A stretch of 64,000 nt of DNA, from the NCBI RefSeq assembly GCF_014168535.1, contig NZ_CP060007.1, positions 372,001-436,000 of the forward strand, in the 5' to 3' direction. Below the pieces are notes generated by a model. That model was not told the DNA's origin, made no database searches, and saw nothing but the letters and a program-made list of their open reading frames with translations. A program made the translations under genes and the position numbers. The stretch comes from Lacibacter sediminis (GTDB lineage Bacteria; Bacteroidota; Bacteroidia; Chitinophagales; Chitinophagaceae). How positions within the stretch are numbered: position 1 is the stretch's first letter; every line of letters begins with the position of its first letter. Below, piece by piece: positions 41,245-51,094 of the stretch.

Positions 41245-41280
41245 CCCCCTCCCAGCCTCCCCCTTAAAGGGGAGGGGTGA
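41245..41280 (+). terminator. C/G-rich intergenic hairpin after the Wzc gene
   Basis: CCCCTCCC and the downstream GGGGAGGGG arm can pair around CCCTTAAAGG. No T run follows, so it is probably an intergenic repeat or mRNA 3'-end structure rather than a full terminator. Confidence 0.45.
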
Positions 41281-41350
41281 AAGCTTTTTTCGAGGAGATG
41301 ATATTCCTTTATTAGCGTGAAGCTGTTTTAAACAATGATTTCCTTACTCT

Positions 41351-43126
41351 ATGTGCCGCATTGCCGGAATTTTTGATCCATCGTTGAAGAACCTGCAGGA
41401 GCAGGTGGTGGCTATGCGTGATGCAATGCATCGTGGCGGACCTGATGATGCGGGTTTGTTTGTACATTCCTCGTTACCACTGGCATTAGGTCACCGAAGA
41501 TTATCACTTATTGATTTAAGTGAAGCGGGTCACCAACCAATGATCGATGCTGAACTGACCATTGTCTTTAATGGTGAGATCTATAATTATTTGGAACTGC
41601 GTTCAACTCTTCAGCATTACGGCCACACGTTTAAAACAGAAAGCGATACAGAGGTTATTCTGAAAGCATACCGCCAATGGGGTGTGGAGGCATTTGAATA
41701 TTTTAACGGCATGTTTGCGCTGGCGCTGCTCGATGAAAAAAAGCAACAGCTCGTGCTGGCAAGAGATCATGCAGGAATTAAGCCACTTTATTATTATATT
41801 GATCAGCATTGTCTTTATTTCGCATCAGAGATCAGGGCCTTTGCAAAAGCAGAAAAAGTATTTGAAGAAAACGAAAAATGGCGTTCGGCTTTTTTAACCT
41901 TCGGTCATTTGCCAGAACCCATTACTACACTTAAACATGTAATTCCGCTCGCAAAAGGAACTGCCTTGGTGATCGACTTGCCATCGTTAAAAAAGAAAGT
42001 GCATCGTTTTTTTAAATGGAGTTTTACCGGTCAACTGAAAAATGAGGATGAGGCATTACAGTTAATGAGGGAAACACTTGAACAGGCTGTAGAGCGTCAT
42101 CTGATTGCAGATGCACCTATTGGGTTATTCCTGAGTGGTGGTATTGATTCGAGTTTGCTCACGTTAATTGCGAGTCATACACGAAAAGATAACCTGCATA
42201 CGCTTTCGATCGTGTTCAACGAGAAAGCATTCTCAGAAGAAAAATATCAGCAGCTTATTATTGATAAAACAGGGGCAAAACATCAATCGTTTCTTGTAAC
42301 GAAAGATATTTTCAATACACAATTGGAAGATGCCATGCTGGCCATGGATCAACCAACGCTTGATGGTATCAACACTTATTTTATTTCGATGTATGCGAAA
42401 GCATATGGGTTAAAGGCTGTACTATCAGGTCTTGGTGCCGATGAATTGTTTGGCGGGTATCCTTCTTTTCAGCAACAGAAAAAGATGAAGTATGTGCAAA
42501 GAATGCCTGCGGCTTTGTTGCGTGGGATGCAACGTTTTCCTGATCACCGGATCCGTAAACTAAGCTATGCCGGGATGCAGAATACAGCTGCAGAGTATTT
42601 GAGTTACAGAGGCATTTTTACGCCCGTGTCTGTTGCTTCTCTACTGGATACAACTGAAAAAGAAGTTGAACATGATCTTATTGCACTTAGTGAATATTAC
42701 CCTGTGAGTACCTTAACAAATGGTAACAGGGTGAGCTGGCTGGAAACAAATTTTTATATGCAGAATCAGTTGCTGAAGGATTCTGATTTTATGAGTATGT
42801 GGCATGGGCTTGAAATACGGGTGCCTTATTTAGATAAAGAAGTGATGCTGATGGCGGGTGCCATTGATGCATCCATTAAGTTTAAAACCGTACCGCCCAA
42901 GTATGTATTGGTGAAGTCGTTTGAACATGAATTACCGGAAGCCATCTGGAAGAGAAAGAAACAAGGGTTTACGTTCCCGTTTGAAGGGTGGTTAAAAGAA
43001 AATGAATTCATCAAACCTTCGAATAATGACGAAGAGCAATTGTATAAAAAATTTCAGCAGAAGAAATTATCCTGGGGGCGTTACTGGTGTGCCTTGTTGA
43101 TGAACAGGTTCGAGAGAGATCATTAA
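41351..43126 (+). CDS. Asparagine synthetase B-like glutamine amidotransferase (first copy)
   Basis: 591 residues starting MCRIAGIF, so Cys2 is the N-terminal nucleophile of the class II glutaminase domain (about 1-200). The synthetase domain has the PP-loop LSGGIDSS (about 261-268) and LGADELFGGY. It transfers glutamine-derived ammonia to an AMP-activated carboxylate. In polysaccharide loci such proteins often amidate uronic acids rather than make asparagine; that role is inferred. It ends 2 nt before the next gene. Confidence 0.88.
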   Translation: MCRIAGIFDPSLKNLQEQVVAMRDAMHRGGPDDAGLFVHSSLPLALGHRRLSLIDLSEAGHQPMIDAELTIVFNGEIYNYLELRSTLQHYGHTFKTESDTEVILKAYRQWGVEAFEYFNGMFALALLDEKKQQLVLARDHAGIKPLYYYIDQHCLYFASEIRAFAKAEKVFEENEKWRSAFLTFGHLPEPITTLKHVIPLAKGTALVIDLPSLKKKVHRFFKWSFTGQLKNEDEALQLMRETLEQAVERHLIADAPIGLFLSGGIDSSLLTLIASHTRKDNLHTLSIVFNEKAFSEEKYQQLIIDKTGAKHQSFLVTKDIFNTQLEDAMLAMDQPTLDGINTYFISMYAKAYGLKAVLSGLGADELFGGYPSFQQQKKMKYVQRMPAALLRGMQRFPDHRIRKLSYAGMQNTAAEYLSYRGIFTPVSVASLLDTTEKEVEHDLIALSEYYPVSTLTNGNRVSWLETNFYMQNQLLKDSDFMSMWHGLEIRVPYLDKEVMLMAGAIDASIKFKTVPPKYVLVKSFEHELPEAIWKRKKQGFTFPFEGWLKENEFIKPSNNDEEQLYKKFQQKKLSWGRYWCALLMNRFERDH

Positions 43127-43127
43127 C

Positions 43128-44237
43128 ATGCAAAAGAAAAAAATTTCCTTTTTTGTGTTGACTGCATTCTCACACATGGGTGGTATTGAAAAGTTTAACC
43201 GTGCTTTTATGAAAGGATTGGCCGATCTTTCATCAACACTTCACCTGAAGAGTACATTAGGTGGCATGTACGATCATTCGGTTGACAAACACTATGTAGA
43301 TCAGCAAACCTATCACGCCTTTAAAGGAAAGAAACTGCAGTTTGTATTATGGGCAATAAAGCAATCGTTGCAGCAGGATGTGATAGTGCTCGGGCATTTG
43401 AACCTTGCGCCTATTGCTGTGTTGTTGAAAATGATCGCACCTAAAAAAAAACTGATTATCATTTGTCATGGTGTTGAAGTTTTTGAACCGGTGAGTGGGT
43501 TTAAGAAAAAAGCATTGCAACAGGCAGATCATGTTCTGGCCGTCAGCAGTTTCACTAAAGACAAACTGGTTACAAAACAGGGATTGTCCAACGAAAAGAT
43601 CATGGTGTTTCCTAACACGATCGATCCATTCTTCAACTTTCCGGTTGACTTTGCAAAACCAGGTTACCTGCAACAGCGCTATGGTATTGCTGCACATGAA
43701 AAAGTGATCCTCACACTAACAAGATTAAACAGCAATGAAGGATATAAAGGTTATGATACCTTGGTTACTGTTTTGCCTGAGTTATTGAAACAAAATATTC
43801 CGTTCAAATATATTCTTGCCGGCAAGGCCGATGCAACAGAACTGCAACGGATGAATACATTGATCAAATCACTTGGTCTTGAACAACAGGTGATGATGCC
43901 CGGATTTATTGCCGATAAAGAAATAACCGATCATTATTTGCTGGCCGATGTGTTTGTGATGCCCAGCAAAGGCGAAGGGTTTGGCATTGTGTATACGGAG
44001 GCAATGGCTTGCGGATTGCCTGTTATTGCAGGCAATAAAGATGGAAGTACAGAAGCGTTGCAGTTTGGAGAATTGGGAACGTTGATCGATCCTGACAGTG
44101 CAGATGAATTGAAAGAGGCATTGGTGAAGGTGTTGCATGAGCAGCATGAACCTTTGCAGGTGCAGCAAAGGATGCTGGAGTATTTTTCGTTTGAGAAGTT
44201 TAAGGAGAGGTTGAAGACTGTTCTTGAAGGGGTATAG
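43128..44237 (+). CDS. Glycosyltransferase family 4 (GT-B)
   Basis: 369 residues. The Rossmann N-half contains FSHMGGIEKFNRAF and the C-half the donor-binding PSKGEGFGIVYTEAMACGLPVIAGNKDGSTEA with the E-x7-E motif. It transfers a nucleotide-activated sugar to the growing repeat unit on the cytoplasmic face, usually with retention. The precise sugar is unknown. Confidence 0.9.
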   Translation: MQKKKISFFVLTAFSHMGGIEKFNRAFMKGLADLSSTLHLKSTLGGMYDHSVDKHYVDQQTYHAFKGKKLQFVLWAIKQSLQQDVIVLGHLNLAPIAVLLKMIAPKKKLIIICHGVEVFEPVSGFKKKALQQADHVLAVSSFTKDKLVTKQGLSNEKIMVFPNTIDPFFNFPVDFAKPGYLQQRYGIAAHEKVILTLTRLNSNEGYKGYDTLVTVLPELLKQNIPFKYILAGKADATELQRMNTLIKSLGLEQQVMMPGFIADKEITDHYLLADVFVMPSKGEGFGIVYTEAMACGLPVIAGNKDGSTEALQFGELGTLIDPDSADELKEALVKVLHEQHEPLQVQQRMLEYFSFEKFKERLKTVLEGV

Positions 44238-44258
44238 GCTTGCTGCGCAAGCTGGTTG

Positions 44259-44410
44259 TTTTGTCACTTTTGCTTGTCCAAAAGTAACCAAAAGACAGAC
44301 GAAACATATTACCCCCATGTTTCGGCGTCAGCCCTGATTTAGCTTAGTACTACTGTGGTGAATAGCTTTCGTGCTTTCACGATCATCTTATGTTCGTCAT
44401 GTTGATTTTA
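44259..44410 (+). repeat. Dispersed ~150-bp repeat with conserved hairpins, copy 2
   Basis: Hairpin 1 is ACTTTTG/CAAAAGT (266-272, 279-285). Hairpin 2 is CGAAACAT/ATGTTTCG (300-307, 317-324) with loop ATTACCCCC. The shared 3' block contains TACTACTGTGGTGAA and CACGATCAT. Relative to copy 1 at 35131, stem pairs change on both sides. It fills the gap between two polysaccharide genes. Confidence 0.75.
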
Positions 44411-44448
44411 TCTGTGAGGCTTGTTGCTGTAGGTTGAACTAAAACAGA

Positions 44449-45453
44449 ATGAAGAAAACTCGTTTTTTATTAGCAGGATGTGGTACAATCGGTGAGCGGC
44501 ATGCAAGGCTCGCAGTGGAGAAGGGTGTGCTTGTTGCTGTGTGTGATATTGATGAAAAAAAGGCGAAGGCATTTTCAGCGAAGCATGATTGTTACGGGTA
44601 CACATCACTAAAAGATATGCTGAGGAATGAAGAAGCGGATGCGATGCTTGTTTGTACGCCCAACGGATTACATGCGATACACAGCATCAGCGGATTAAAA
44701 GCCGGTCTGCATGTATTGTGTGAAAAGCCAATGGCTATTTCATCAGTTGATTGCAAGCGAATGATCAATGCAGCAACAAAAGCCAAAAAACATTTGCTGA
44801 TTGTAAAACAGAACCGGTTAAATCCACCAGTAGCAATTGTTAAAACATTACTCGATAAAAAAAAACTTGGAAAAATTTATAGCGTGCAGGTAAATTGTCT
44901 CTGGAACCGTGGAGCCAAGTATTATCAGCAGTCGAACTGGCGGGGAACAAAAGAACTGGATGGAGGTGTGTTGTTTACACAGTTCAGTCATTTCATTGAT
45001 CTGCTTTATTGGTTCTTAGGTGAAGTGAAAACAGTAAAAGGGTTTACCGCTAATGTGGCGCATCAGCAACTGATTGAAGTGGAAGATACAGGTGTGTTTT
45101 CATTTGTTACACAAGGGGGTGTGCCGGGGACACTTCATTACAGTACAAATACTACGAATAAAAATTACGAAGGCTCTATTACGATCCTTGCTGAAAAGGC
45201 AACGATCAAAATTGGCGGACCTTATTTAAATACCATCGAGTACCAGGAACCGGTGTTGATCGACACAGCCAAACTCGTTGCCGGTAATGCTGCCAATCAA
45301 TACAAGGGTTACGAGGGTTCGATGAATAATCATGCGAGGGTGTATGATGCGTTTCTACAGGTGATTGCAGGGAAGCAGAAGAAGTATGTGTCGGGTGAGG
45401 AGGGGATTCATAGTGTGAAGATGATCGAGCAGTTTTACAAAGCAGCAAAGTGA
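44449..45453 (+). CDS. Gfo/Idh/MocA family sugar dehydrogenase (WbpB-like)
   Basis: 334 residues. A Rossmann NAD(P) domain begins with FLLAGCGTIGERHARLA; CEKPMAIS carries the catalytic-region Lys (EKP motif), and a C-terminal alpha/beta domain follows. It oxidises a sugar ring carbon. Its neighbours include an acetyltransferase and a PLP aminotransferase, the same set as WbpB-WbpE-WbpD in making 3-amino sugars from UDP-GlcNAcA, so it probably supplies the 3-keto sugar (inference). Confidence 0.87.
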   Translation: MKKTRFLLAGCGTIGERHARLAVEKGVLVAVCDIDEKKAKAFSAKHDCYGYTSLKDMLRNEEADAMLVCTPNGLHAIHSISGLKAGLHVLCEKPMAISSVDCKRMINAATKAKKHLLIVKQNRLNPPVAIVKTLLDKKKLGKIYSVQVNCLWNRGAKYYQQSNWRGTKELDGGVLFTQFSHFIDLLYWFLGEVKTVKGFTANVAHQQLIEVEDTGVFSFVTQGGVPGTLHYSTNTTNKNYEGSITILAEKATIKIGGPYLNTIEYQEPVLIDTAKLVAGNAANQYKGYEGSMNNHARVYDAFLQVIAGKQKKYVSGEEGIHSVKMIEQFYKAAK

Positions 45454-45536
45454 TTTATAATGTCTGATGTAGGATTTATGATTTGTGAAAGGCGTCGAGC
45501 TAACACTAATCTCAGTGACTCTGTTATGAAAAACAA

Positions 45537-46001
45537 ATGCCAGCGTTTAAATTAAAAAAAATAAGTCTCCGAAAAGTAAAAACGGGAAAGAGTGTTGTGA
45601 TCATGCAACCAAGCAACCTGTATGAATGCAGGTTGGGAGATGATTGTTTTGTTGGTCCGTTTACTGAAATACAAAAAGGAGTAGTGATCGGTAACAACTG
45701 CCGCATACAAAGCCACAGTTTTATTTGTGAATTGGTCACCATCGGCAATGATTGTTTTATTGGTCATGGTGTGATGTTTATTAACGATACGTTCAGCTAT
45801 GGAAAACCTGCAGGTGGCGATCACAGCAAATGGAAGAAAACAAGCATTGGTAACAATGTAAGCATCGGCAGCAATGCAACCATTCTTCCGGTATCAATAT
45901 GCGACGAGGTGGTGATTGGTGCAGGCGCAGTGGTAACAAAAGATATTACGAAAAAAGGTACGTATGCAGGGAACCCGGCGAAGAAATTGAAGAAAGTTTA
46001 A
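45537..46001 (+). CDS. Hexapeptide-repeat acetyltransferase (WbpD-like)
   Basis: 154 residues of left-handed beta-helix hexapeptide repeats (VIGNNCRIQSHSFI, VTIGNDCFIGHGVMF, TSIGNNVSIGSNATILP, VVIGAGAVVTKDI) ending AGNPAKKLKKV. FINDTFSYG carries the Asn-Asp block of the WbpD/PglD-like sugar N-acetyltransferases. It would acetylate the amino group placed by the nearby aminotransferase using acetyl-CoA. Confidence 0.87.
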   Translation: MPAFKLKKISLRKVKTGKSVVIMQPSNLYECRLGDDCFVGPFTEIQKGVVIGNNCRIQSHSFICELVTIGNDCFIGHGVMFINDTFSYGKPAGGDHSKWKKTSIGNNVSIGSNATILPVSICDEVVIGAGAVVTKDITKKGTYAGNPAKKLKKV

Positions 46002-46038
46002 AGCTGATAGCCGGTTGCCGATAGTGGATAGCCGGTAG
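46002..46038 (+). repeat. AGCCGRTAG repeat cluster before the ABC exporter
   Basis: GATAGCCGG, GCCGATAG and ATAGCCGGTAG units immediately after the acetyltransferase stop codon. Confidence 0.6.
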
Positions 46039-46111
46039 TTGAAAAAGAGAGGTTGATAAGGTGAAACGTTGATAAGTGTAGGGAATTGATAAGTAAATAA
46101 GTAAAATAACT

Positions 46112-46978
46112 ATGAGTCATTTGAACGATACAGCTGAACAATGGGATCTTGAGATCAAACCCAAAGCTTCTTTATTAGATCTTAATTTAAAAGAAGTTTG
46201 GCGTTATCGTGACCTTATGATGTTGTTTGTGCGGCGTGATTTTGTGGCACAGTATAAACAAACTATTCTTGGGCCGATTTGGCATATCATTCAACCCGTG
46301 TTAACCACCATCATGTTTTTACTGGTATTCGGAAAGATTGCGAATATCCCGACTGACGGAATTGAGCCTATACTGTTCTACATGAGTGGCATTACGATCT
46401 GGAATTATTTTTCGACATGCTTAACTGCTACCTCAAATACATTTGTTGCCAATGCTCATATTTTCGGCAAAGTCTATTTTCCCCGCCTCGTATTGCCTTT
46501 GTCAATTGTTATGAGCAATATTATAAAGCTAGGTATCCAATTTGGTATCTTGTTTTTGGGAATGATCTGGTTTGCATTGTTTCGTGATATACCTATTTAT
46601 TTTGGTATGAACTGGTTACTGATCCCGGTTTTAGTGATCATAATGGCGGGTATTGGTCTTGGGTTGGGCATCATTATTTCCTCCCTTACTACCAAGTACC
46701 GTGATTTTACAGTACTCATTGGGTTTGCAGTTCAACTATTGATGTATGCTACACCGGTAGCTTATCCCTTATCGTTTTTAAAAGATAAATCATTTGCACC
46801 CATTATAGAATGGAATCCATTAAGCCCGATTGTTGAAGGGTTTCGTTATGCGCTGTTTCATACGGGTAATTTTAACTTCATGTCGTTGGGGTATAGTGTG
46901 ATTTTTATGTTTGTTGTACTGGTGATTGGAGCTGTTTATTTCAGTAAAGTGGAACGTACTTTTATGGATACAGTATAG
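46112..46978 (+). CDS. ABC-2 polysaccharide export permease (Wzm-like)
   Basis: 288 residues. The N-terminal cytoplasmic interface helix precedes LIMLFVRRDFVAQYKQTILGPIWHI-like sequence (VRRDFVAQYKQTILGP), then six membrane helices, with the family segment YMSGITIWNYFS. It pairs with the ATP-binding protein encoded 59 nt downstream to export a lipid-linked polysaccharide or O-antigen across the inner membrane. Confidence 0.92.
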   Translation: MSHLNDTAEQWDLEIKPKASLLDLNLKEVWRYRDLMMLFVRRDFVAQYKQTILGPIWHIIQPVLTTIMFLLVFGKIANIPTDGIEPILFYMSGITIWNYFSTCLTATSNTFVANAHIFGKVYFPRLVLPLSIVMSNIIKLGIQFGILFLGMIWFALFRDIPIYFGMNWLLIPVLVIIMAGIGLGLGIIISSLTTKYRDFTVLIGFAVQLLMYATPVAYPLSFLKDKSFAPIIEWNPLSPIVEGFRYALFHTGNFNFMSLGYSVIFMFVVLVIGAVYFSKVERTFMDTV

Positions 46979-47037
46979 ATAATTGGAAAGTAGAGTGTAA
47001 GAAGCGAGAAATTGATGATGAATAATGAGAAAAAATA

Positions 47038-48303
47038 ATGAGTAATACAGTTATAAAAGTTGAAAATATTTCAAAGCAATACCGCTTGGGAGCTGTAAGT
47101 ACCGGCACGCTCAGTCATGATCTTAACCGATGGTGGCATACTGTACGGGGTAAAGAAGATCCTTATTTAAAAGTAGGCGATACAAATGATCGCACACAGA
47201 AAGGAAACAGTGATTATGTATGGGCCTTGCGGGACATCAACTTTGAAGTGCAGCAGGGAGAGGTATTGGGAATTATCGGCCGCAACGGTGCAGGTAAAAG
47301 CACACTCTTAAAAATTCTTAGTCGCACAACTACACCTACTACAGGAAGTGTAAAACTAAAAGGGAGAGTTGCGTCTTTGCTTGAAGTGGGCACAGGATTT
47401 CATCCCGAACTGAGCGGTCGTGAAAACATTTTCTTAAATGGTGCGATACTTGGTATGACCAAACAAGAGATTAAACGCAAATTTGATGAGATTGTCGATT
47501 TCGCCGGAGTGGAACGTTATATTGATACACCTGTTAAACGTTACAGCAGTGGTATGTATGTGCGTCTTGCTTTCGGCGTAGCAGCACACCTTGAACCGGA
47601 GATCTTAATTGTAGATGAAGTGCTGGCTGTGGGTGATGCCGAGTTTCAAAAGAAGGCATTAGGGAAGATGAAAGATGTAAGTAATAAAGATGGAAGAACA
47701 GTGTTGTTTGTGAGTCATAATATGACTGCTATGAAAAATCTTTGTAACTCCATCATGTATATGCAGCATGGCAAGGTTGTTGAAATAGGACCTACCGACA
47801 GTGTCATCAATCATTATCTAACCCACAGCGAGATCAACGGTGAAATGGTGCAGTCGTTTGCAACGCCCGAAGATGCACCAGGAAATGATTCAGTAAAAAT
47901 GAAGCGGATTGAGGCTTGTCCAATCCTAAACAATCCTTTTGACCCTATAACGGTTGACACTCCAGTTAATATAGAATTTGAATTCTGGAATTATGTACCC
48001 GATAAAGAGTTGAATTTAAGTTTACACCTGTACACAACTACGGAAGAATGTGTTTTTAATGTATATACCGAAGCGAAGTTTCTGCCAGAGGGAATTAATA
48101 AAGGAGTTTGCGAAATACCTGCTAATCTTTTGAATGATGGGATATATTCTGTCTCGATGTTGATCGTTGCAGAAAGAGCTTATGGCATTTACAATTTTGA
48201 GCATGTAATTTCATTTGAAGTGAATGAAAAGCGCAGTACCAGTGGATGGCATGGTAAACACCTGGGTATTGTGCGGCCTAAATTAAATTTCAACTTTGTG
48301 TAA
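47038..48303 (+). CDS. ABC polysaccharide export ATPase with carbohydrate-binding C-domain (Wzt-like)
   Basis: 421 residues. Walker A GRNGAGKS (81-88), signature YSSGMYVRLAF, Walker B ILIVDEVLAVGD and the H-loop VSHN are all present. The extra domain (about 270-421, beta-sandwich sequence such as VNIEFEFWNYVPDKELNLSL) is the Wzt_C type that reads the modified non-reducing end of the glycan before export. This implies a capped polymer, and methyltransferases downstream could provide the cap (inference). Confidence 0.93.
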   Translation: MSNTVIKVENISKQYRLGAVSTGTLSHDLNRWWHTVRGKEDPYLKVGDTNDRTQKGNSDYVWALRDINFEVQQGEVLGIIGRNGAGKSTLLKILSRTTTPTTGSVKLKGRVASLLEVGTGFHPELSGRENIFLNGAILGMTKQEIKRKFDEIVDFAGVERYIDTPVKRYSSGMYVRLAFGVAAHLEPEILIVDEVLAVGDAEFQKKALGKMKDVSNKDGRTVLFVSHNMTAMKNLCNSIMYMQHGKVVEIGPTDSVINHYLTHSEINGEMVQSFATPEDAPGNDSVKMKRIEACPILNNPFDPITVDTPVNIEFEFWNYVPDKELNLSLHLYTTTEECVFNVYTEAKFLPEGINKGVCEIPANLLNDGIYSVSMLIVAERAYGIYNFEHVISFEVNEKRSTSGWHGKHLGIVRPKLNFNFV

Positions 48304-48316
48304 ATCAAACTGATCA

Positions 48317-49390
48317 ATGATTAACGTTACCAAAACATATTTACCTTCTTTTGATGAATACATTGCAATAGTAAAGCGTGCATGGGATAAAAGCTGGATC
48401 ACCAATAACGGAGAGTTGGTGCAGGAACTTGAAGAAAAATTGATGCAATACTTGGGTGTGCAACACCTGTTGTTTACAAGTAACGGAACATTGCCGCTGC
48501 AAATGGCGTTGAAAGTGCTTGGCATTAAAAAGGAAGTGATCACCACTCCCTTTAGTTATGTTGCAACTACCAATTCTATTTTATGGGAAGGGGCGGTGCC
48601 GGTTTTTGTGGATATTGATCCCCATACCTTATGTATTGATGCTGATAAAATTGAAGCTGCTATTACAGCAGATACAGAAGCTATCATGGCCACACATGTG
48701 TATGGTATTCCCTGCGATGTAGAAAAAATTGAGGCCATTGCAAAAAAGCATGGATTAAAAGTAATTTATGATGCTGCGCATTCTTTTGGTTGTACTTACA
48801 ACGGCAAATCATTATTAAGCTATGGCGATATCAGTACCTGCAGCTTTCATGCAACCAAAGTATTTCATACAGGAGAGGGTGGTTGTATTATTGCGAAAGA
48901 CGAAGAGGTAGCAAAGCAATTGCTGTTGTACCGAAGCTTTGGTCATTTGGGGGATGATTATTATTCAATAGGCATCAATGCAAAAAATTCTGAATTGCAT
49001 GCGGCCATGGGGCTTTGCAACTTACCTGCAATCGGCGAAATCATAAACGCAAGAAAGCTGGTTTACGAAGAATACAATAACCGCTTGAATCTTGAAAAAA
49101 TAAAGCAACCGGTTTTTAGTAAAAACGCCGATTATAACTATGCCTATTACCCGGTGATATTTAAAACAGAAAAGATATTGCTGGAGGTTCGGGCAGTCTT
49201 GCTGAAGAACGCTGTTTCAACACGAAGGTATTTTTATCCATCACTCAATCAACTTCCTTTTTTAAAGAATACGATGAGTTGCCCGGTTTCTGAAGATATC
49301 AGCTGCAGGGTACTTGCCCTGCCTTTATTTACCGACTTAAGCACGGAAGATGTGAGCCGGATTTGCGCAATTGTTAATGAGTTGGTTTAA
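48317..49390 (+). CDS. DegT/DnrJ/EryC1/StrS-family sugar aminotransferase
   Basis: 357 residues of the PLP-dependent sugar aminotransferase family. The Schiff-base Lys is K181 in SFHATKVFHTGEGG; DAAHSFG holds the PLP-stacking Asp, and the C-terminal Arg/Tyr-rich segment RRYFYPSL is typical. It aminates a keto sugar using glutamate. It fits the dehydrogenase and acetyltransferase genes upstream as a 3- or 4-amino sugar pathway. Confidence 0.9.
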   Translation: MINVTKTYLPSFDEYIAIVKRAWDKSWITNNGELVQELEEKLMQYLGVQHLLFTSNGTLPLQMALKVLGIKKEVITTPFSYVATTNSILWEGAVPVFVDIDPHTLCIDADKIEAAITADTEAIMATHVYGIPCDVEKIEAIAKKHGLKVIYDAAHSFGCTYNGKSLLSYGDISTCSFHATKVFHTGEGGCIIAKDEEVAKQLLLYRSFGHLGDDYYSIGINAKNSELHAAMGLCNLPAIGEIINARKLVYEEYNNRLNLEKIKQPVFSKNADYNYAYYPVIFKTEKILLEVRAVLLKNAVSTRRYFYPSLNQLPFLKNTMSCPVSEDISCRVLALPLFTDLSTEDVSRICAIVNELV

Positions 49391-49401
49391 CCGTTATTAC
49401 T

Positions 49402-50106
49402 ATGAAGATTGCAATCATGCAGCCCTATTTTGTGCCCTATATTGGCTATTTCCAACTGATCAATGCAGTTGATCAATTCGTGATCTATGATAATATCAAA
49501 TACACAAAAAAAGGCTGGATCAACAGAAACAGGATATTGGTTGACGGGAAGGATGAATACATTACGCTGCCAATTCGAAAAGACTCCGACTACTTACATG
49601 TAGATCAGCGAAAACTGGCAGATAGTTTTGTTGATGACAAAAATAAAATTCTCAGGAAGCTGGCTTATGCTTATCGTAAGGCACCACACTACGATGCAGT
49701 ATATGCATTGATGGAACGCATACTGGAGAAGCCGGAGAACAATCTTTTTGAATTTATTTATAAGTCGGTTTTGGAGATATGCAGATTTTTAGAGATCAAT
49801 ACCACGTTTGTGATCTCATCAACTCTGCCTGTTGATCATGAATTAAAATCGCAAGACAGAGTGATTGCCATTTGCAAAGCTTTAAACACAACTACCTATA
49901 TCAATCCTCCCGGAGGTGTTGAACTGTATTCGAAAGAAACCTTCAACGAAAATAATATAGAGTTAGAGTTTCTGCAATCAGAACCGATCCAATACCATCA
50001 GTTCAAAAATGAATTTATTGCAAGTTTGTCCATCATTGATGTGATGATGTTCAATTCTACGGAAGAGATAAAAAAACTTCTTGCGTCTTTTTACACAATC
50101 AAATAA
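49402..50106 (+). CDS. WbqC family protein
   Basis: 234 residues starting MKIAIMQPYFVPYIGYFQLI, the WbqC hallmark, with FVIYDNIKYTKKGWINRNRI next. WbqC proteins are common in O-antigen and glycopeptide loci; a role in sugar or amino-acid modification is presumed but not demonstrated. The following gene's start lies 13 nt after its stop codon. Confidence 0.88.
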   Translation: MKIAIMQPYFVPYIGYFQLINAVDQFVIYDNIKYTKKGWINRNRILVDGKDEYITLPIRKDSDYLHVDQRKLADSFVDDKNKILRKLAYAYRKAPHYDAVYALMERILEKPENNLFEFIYKSVLEICRFLEINTTFVISSTLPVDHELKSQDRVIAICKALNTTTYINPPGGVELYSKETFNENNIELEFLQSEPIQYHQFKNEFIASLSIIDVMMFNSTEEIKKLLASFYTIK

Positions 50107-50119
50107 GCGGCTGACAACT

Positions 50120-51082
50120 ATGTTCCAATGGAAAAAAATTGGCAGAGTTTTTAATCCCGTAGAGGTAACTGAACGGGCATGGCTGAAAGAATTTGCACAA
50201 GCACCTTCAACCCTGATCTACGAAAATTTTGTACGAGTTTATTTTTCATGCAGGCCACCTGCTGATGAAAAGGGGCAATACGTTAGTTACTCTGCATTTG
50301 TAGATTTCAAGCGGGATGATCTCACGCAAATAGTGAAAGTGAGTGATCAGCCAATTTTGAAATTGGGTGATCTGGGAACCTTTGATGAGTTTGGAACCTA
50401 CCCGGTTTCTGTTATCAGGTATAAAAGTGAACTGAGGGCATATTATGCCGGTTGGACAAGGTGTGAATCTGTTCCTTTTAATGTTGCTATTGGTTGTGCG
50501 CTAAGCAATAACAACGGAGTTACGTTTGAAAAGATGGGGCAAGGACCGATCTTGTCGTATAGTGTTGATGAACCTTTTATACTGAGCGGACCTAAAGTGA
50601 GGATATTTAACAACAAATGGTATTTGTTTTATATAGCCGGGAAAAAGTGGGTGCTTGATAATGGTAAACCTGAACCGGTTTACAGGATCAGAATGGCCAC
50701 CTCAACCGATGGAATTGAGTGGGAAAAACACAACAAAGATATTATCGAAACAAAAGTTGAGGAAGATGAAGCGCAGGCTAGTCCCGATGTGTTTTTTTAT
50801 GATGGGATGTACCATATGTTTTTTTGTTACAGGTACAGTAAAGGCTATAGAAGTAAAGAAAAAGGATACAGAATCGGTTATGCATTTTCTGCTGATTTAA
50901 TAAACTGGATAAGAGATGATTCAAAAGCAGGAATTCATGTATCAAACGAAGGATGGGATGATGAAATGATCAGCTATCCTCATGTGTTTGAACTAGACAA
51001 CAGTTTGTACATGCTTTATCTTGGAAACCAGGTTGGCAGATACGGCTTTGGTCTTGCTAAACTTGAAAACTACCAACCCTAA
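50120..51082 (+). CDS. Five-bladed propeller glycosidase-like protein, copy A
   Basis: 320 residues from the ATG at 50120. The repeated blades carry FDEFGTYPVSV, GPILSYSVDEPFILSGPKV, DEAQASPDVFFYDGMYHMFFCYR and WDDEMISYPHV, the acidic residues typical of GH43/GH32/GH130-like propellers. It has no signal peptide, so it is cytoplasmic. Position-by-position similarity with the next gene shows tandem duplication. In polysaccharide loci such proteins may act as transferases, phosphorylases or glycan-binding proteins; activity is unknown. Confidence 0.8.
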   Translation: MFQWKKIGRVFNPVEVTERAWLKEFAQAPSTLIYENFVRVYFSCRPPADEKGQYVSYSAFVDFKRDDLTQIVKVSDQPILKLGDLGTFDEFGTYPVSVIRYKSELRAYYAGWTRCESVPFNVAIGCALSNNNGVTFEKMGQGPILSYSVDEPFILSGPKVRIFNNKWYLFYIAGKKWVLDNGKPEPVYRIRMATSTDGIEWEKHNKDIIETKVEEDEAQASPDVFFYDGMYHMFFCYRYSKGYRSKEKGYRIGYAFSADLINWIRDDSKAGIHVSNEGWDDEMISYPHVFELDNSLYMLYLGNQVGRYGFGLAKLENYQP

Positions 51083-51094
51083 TTTTTTGAAAGA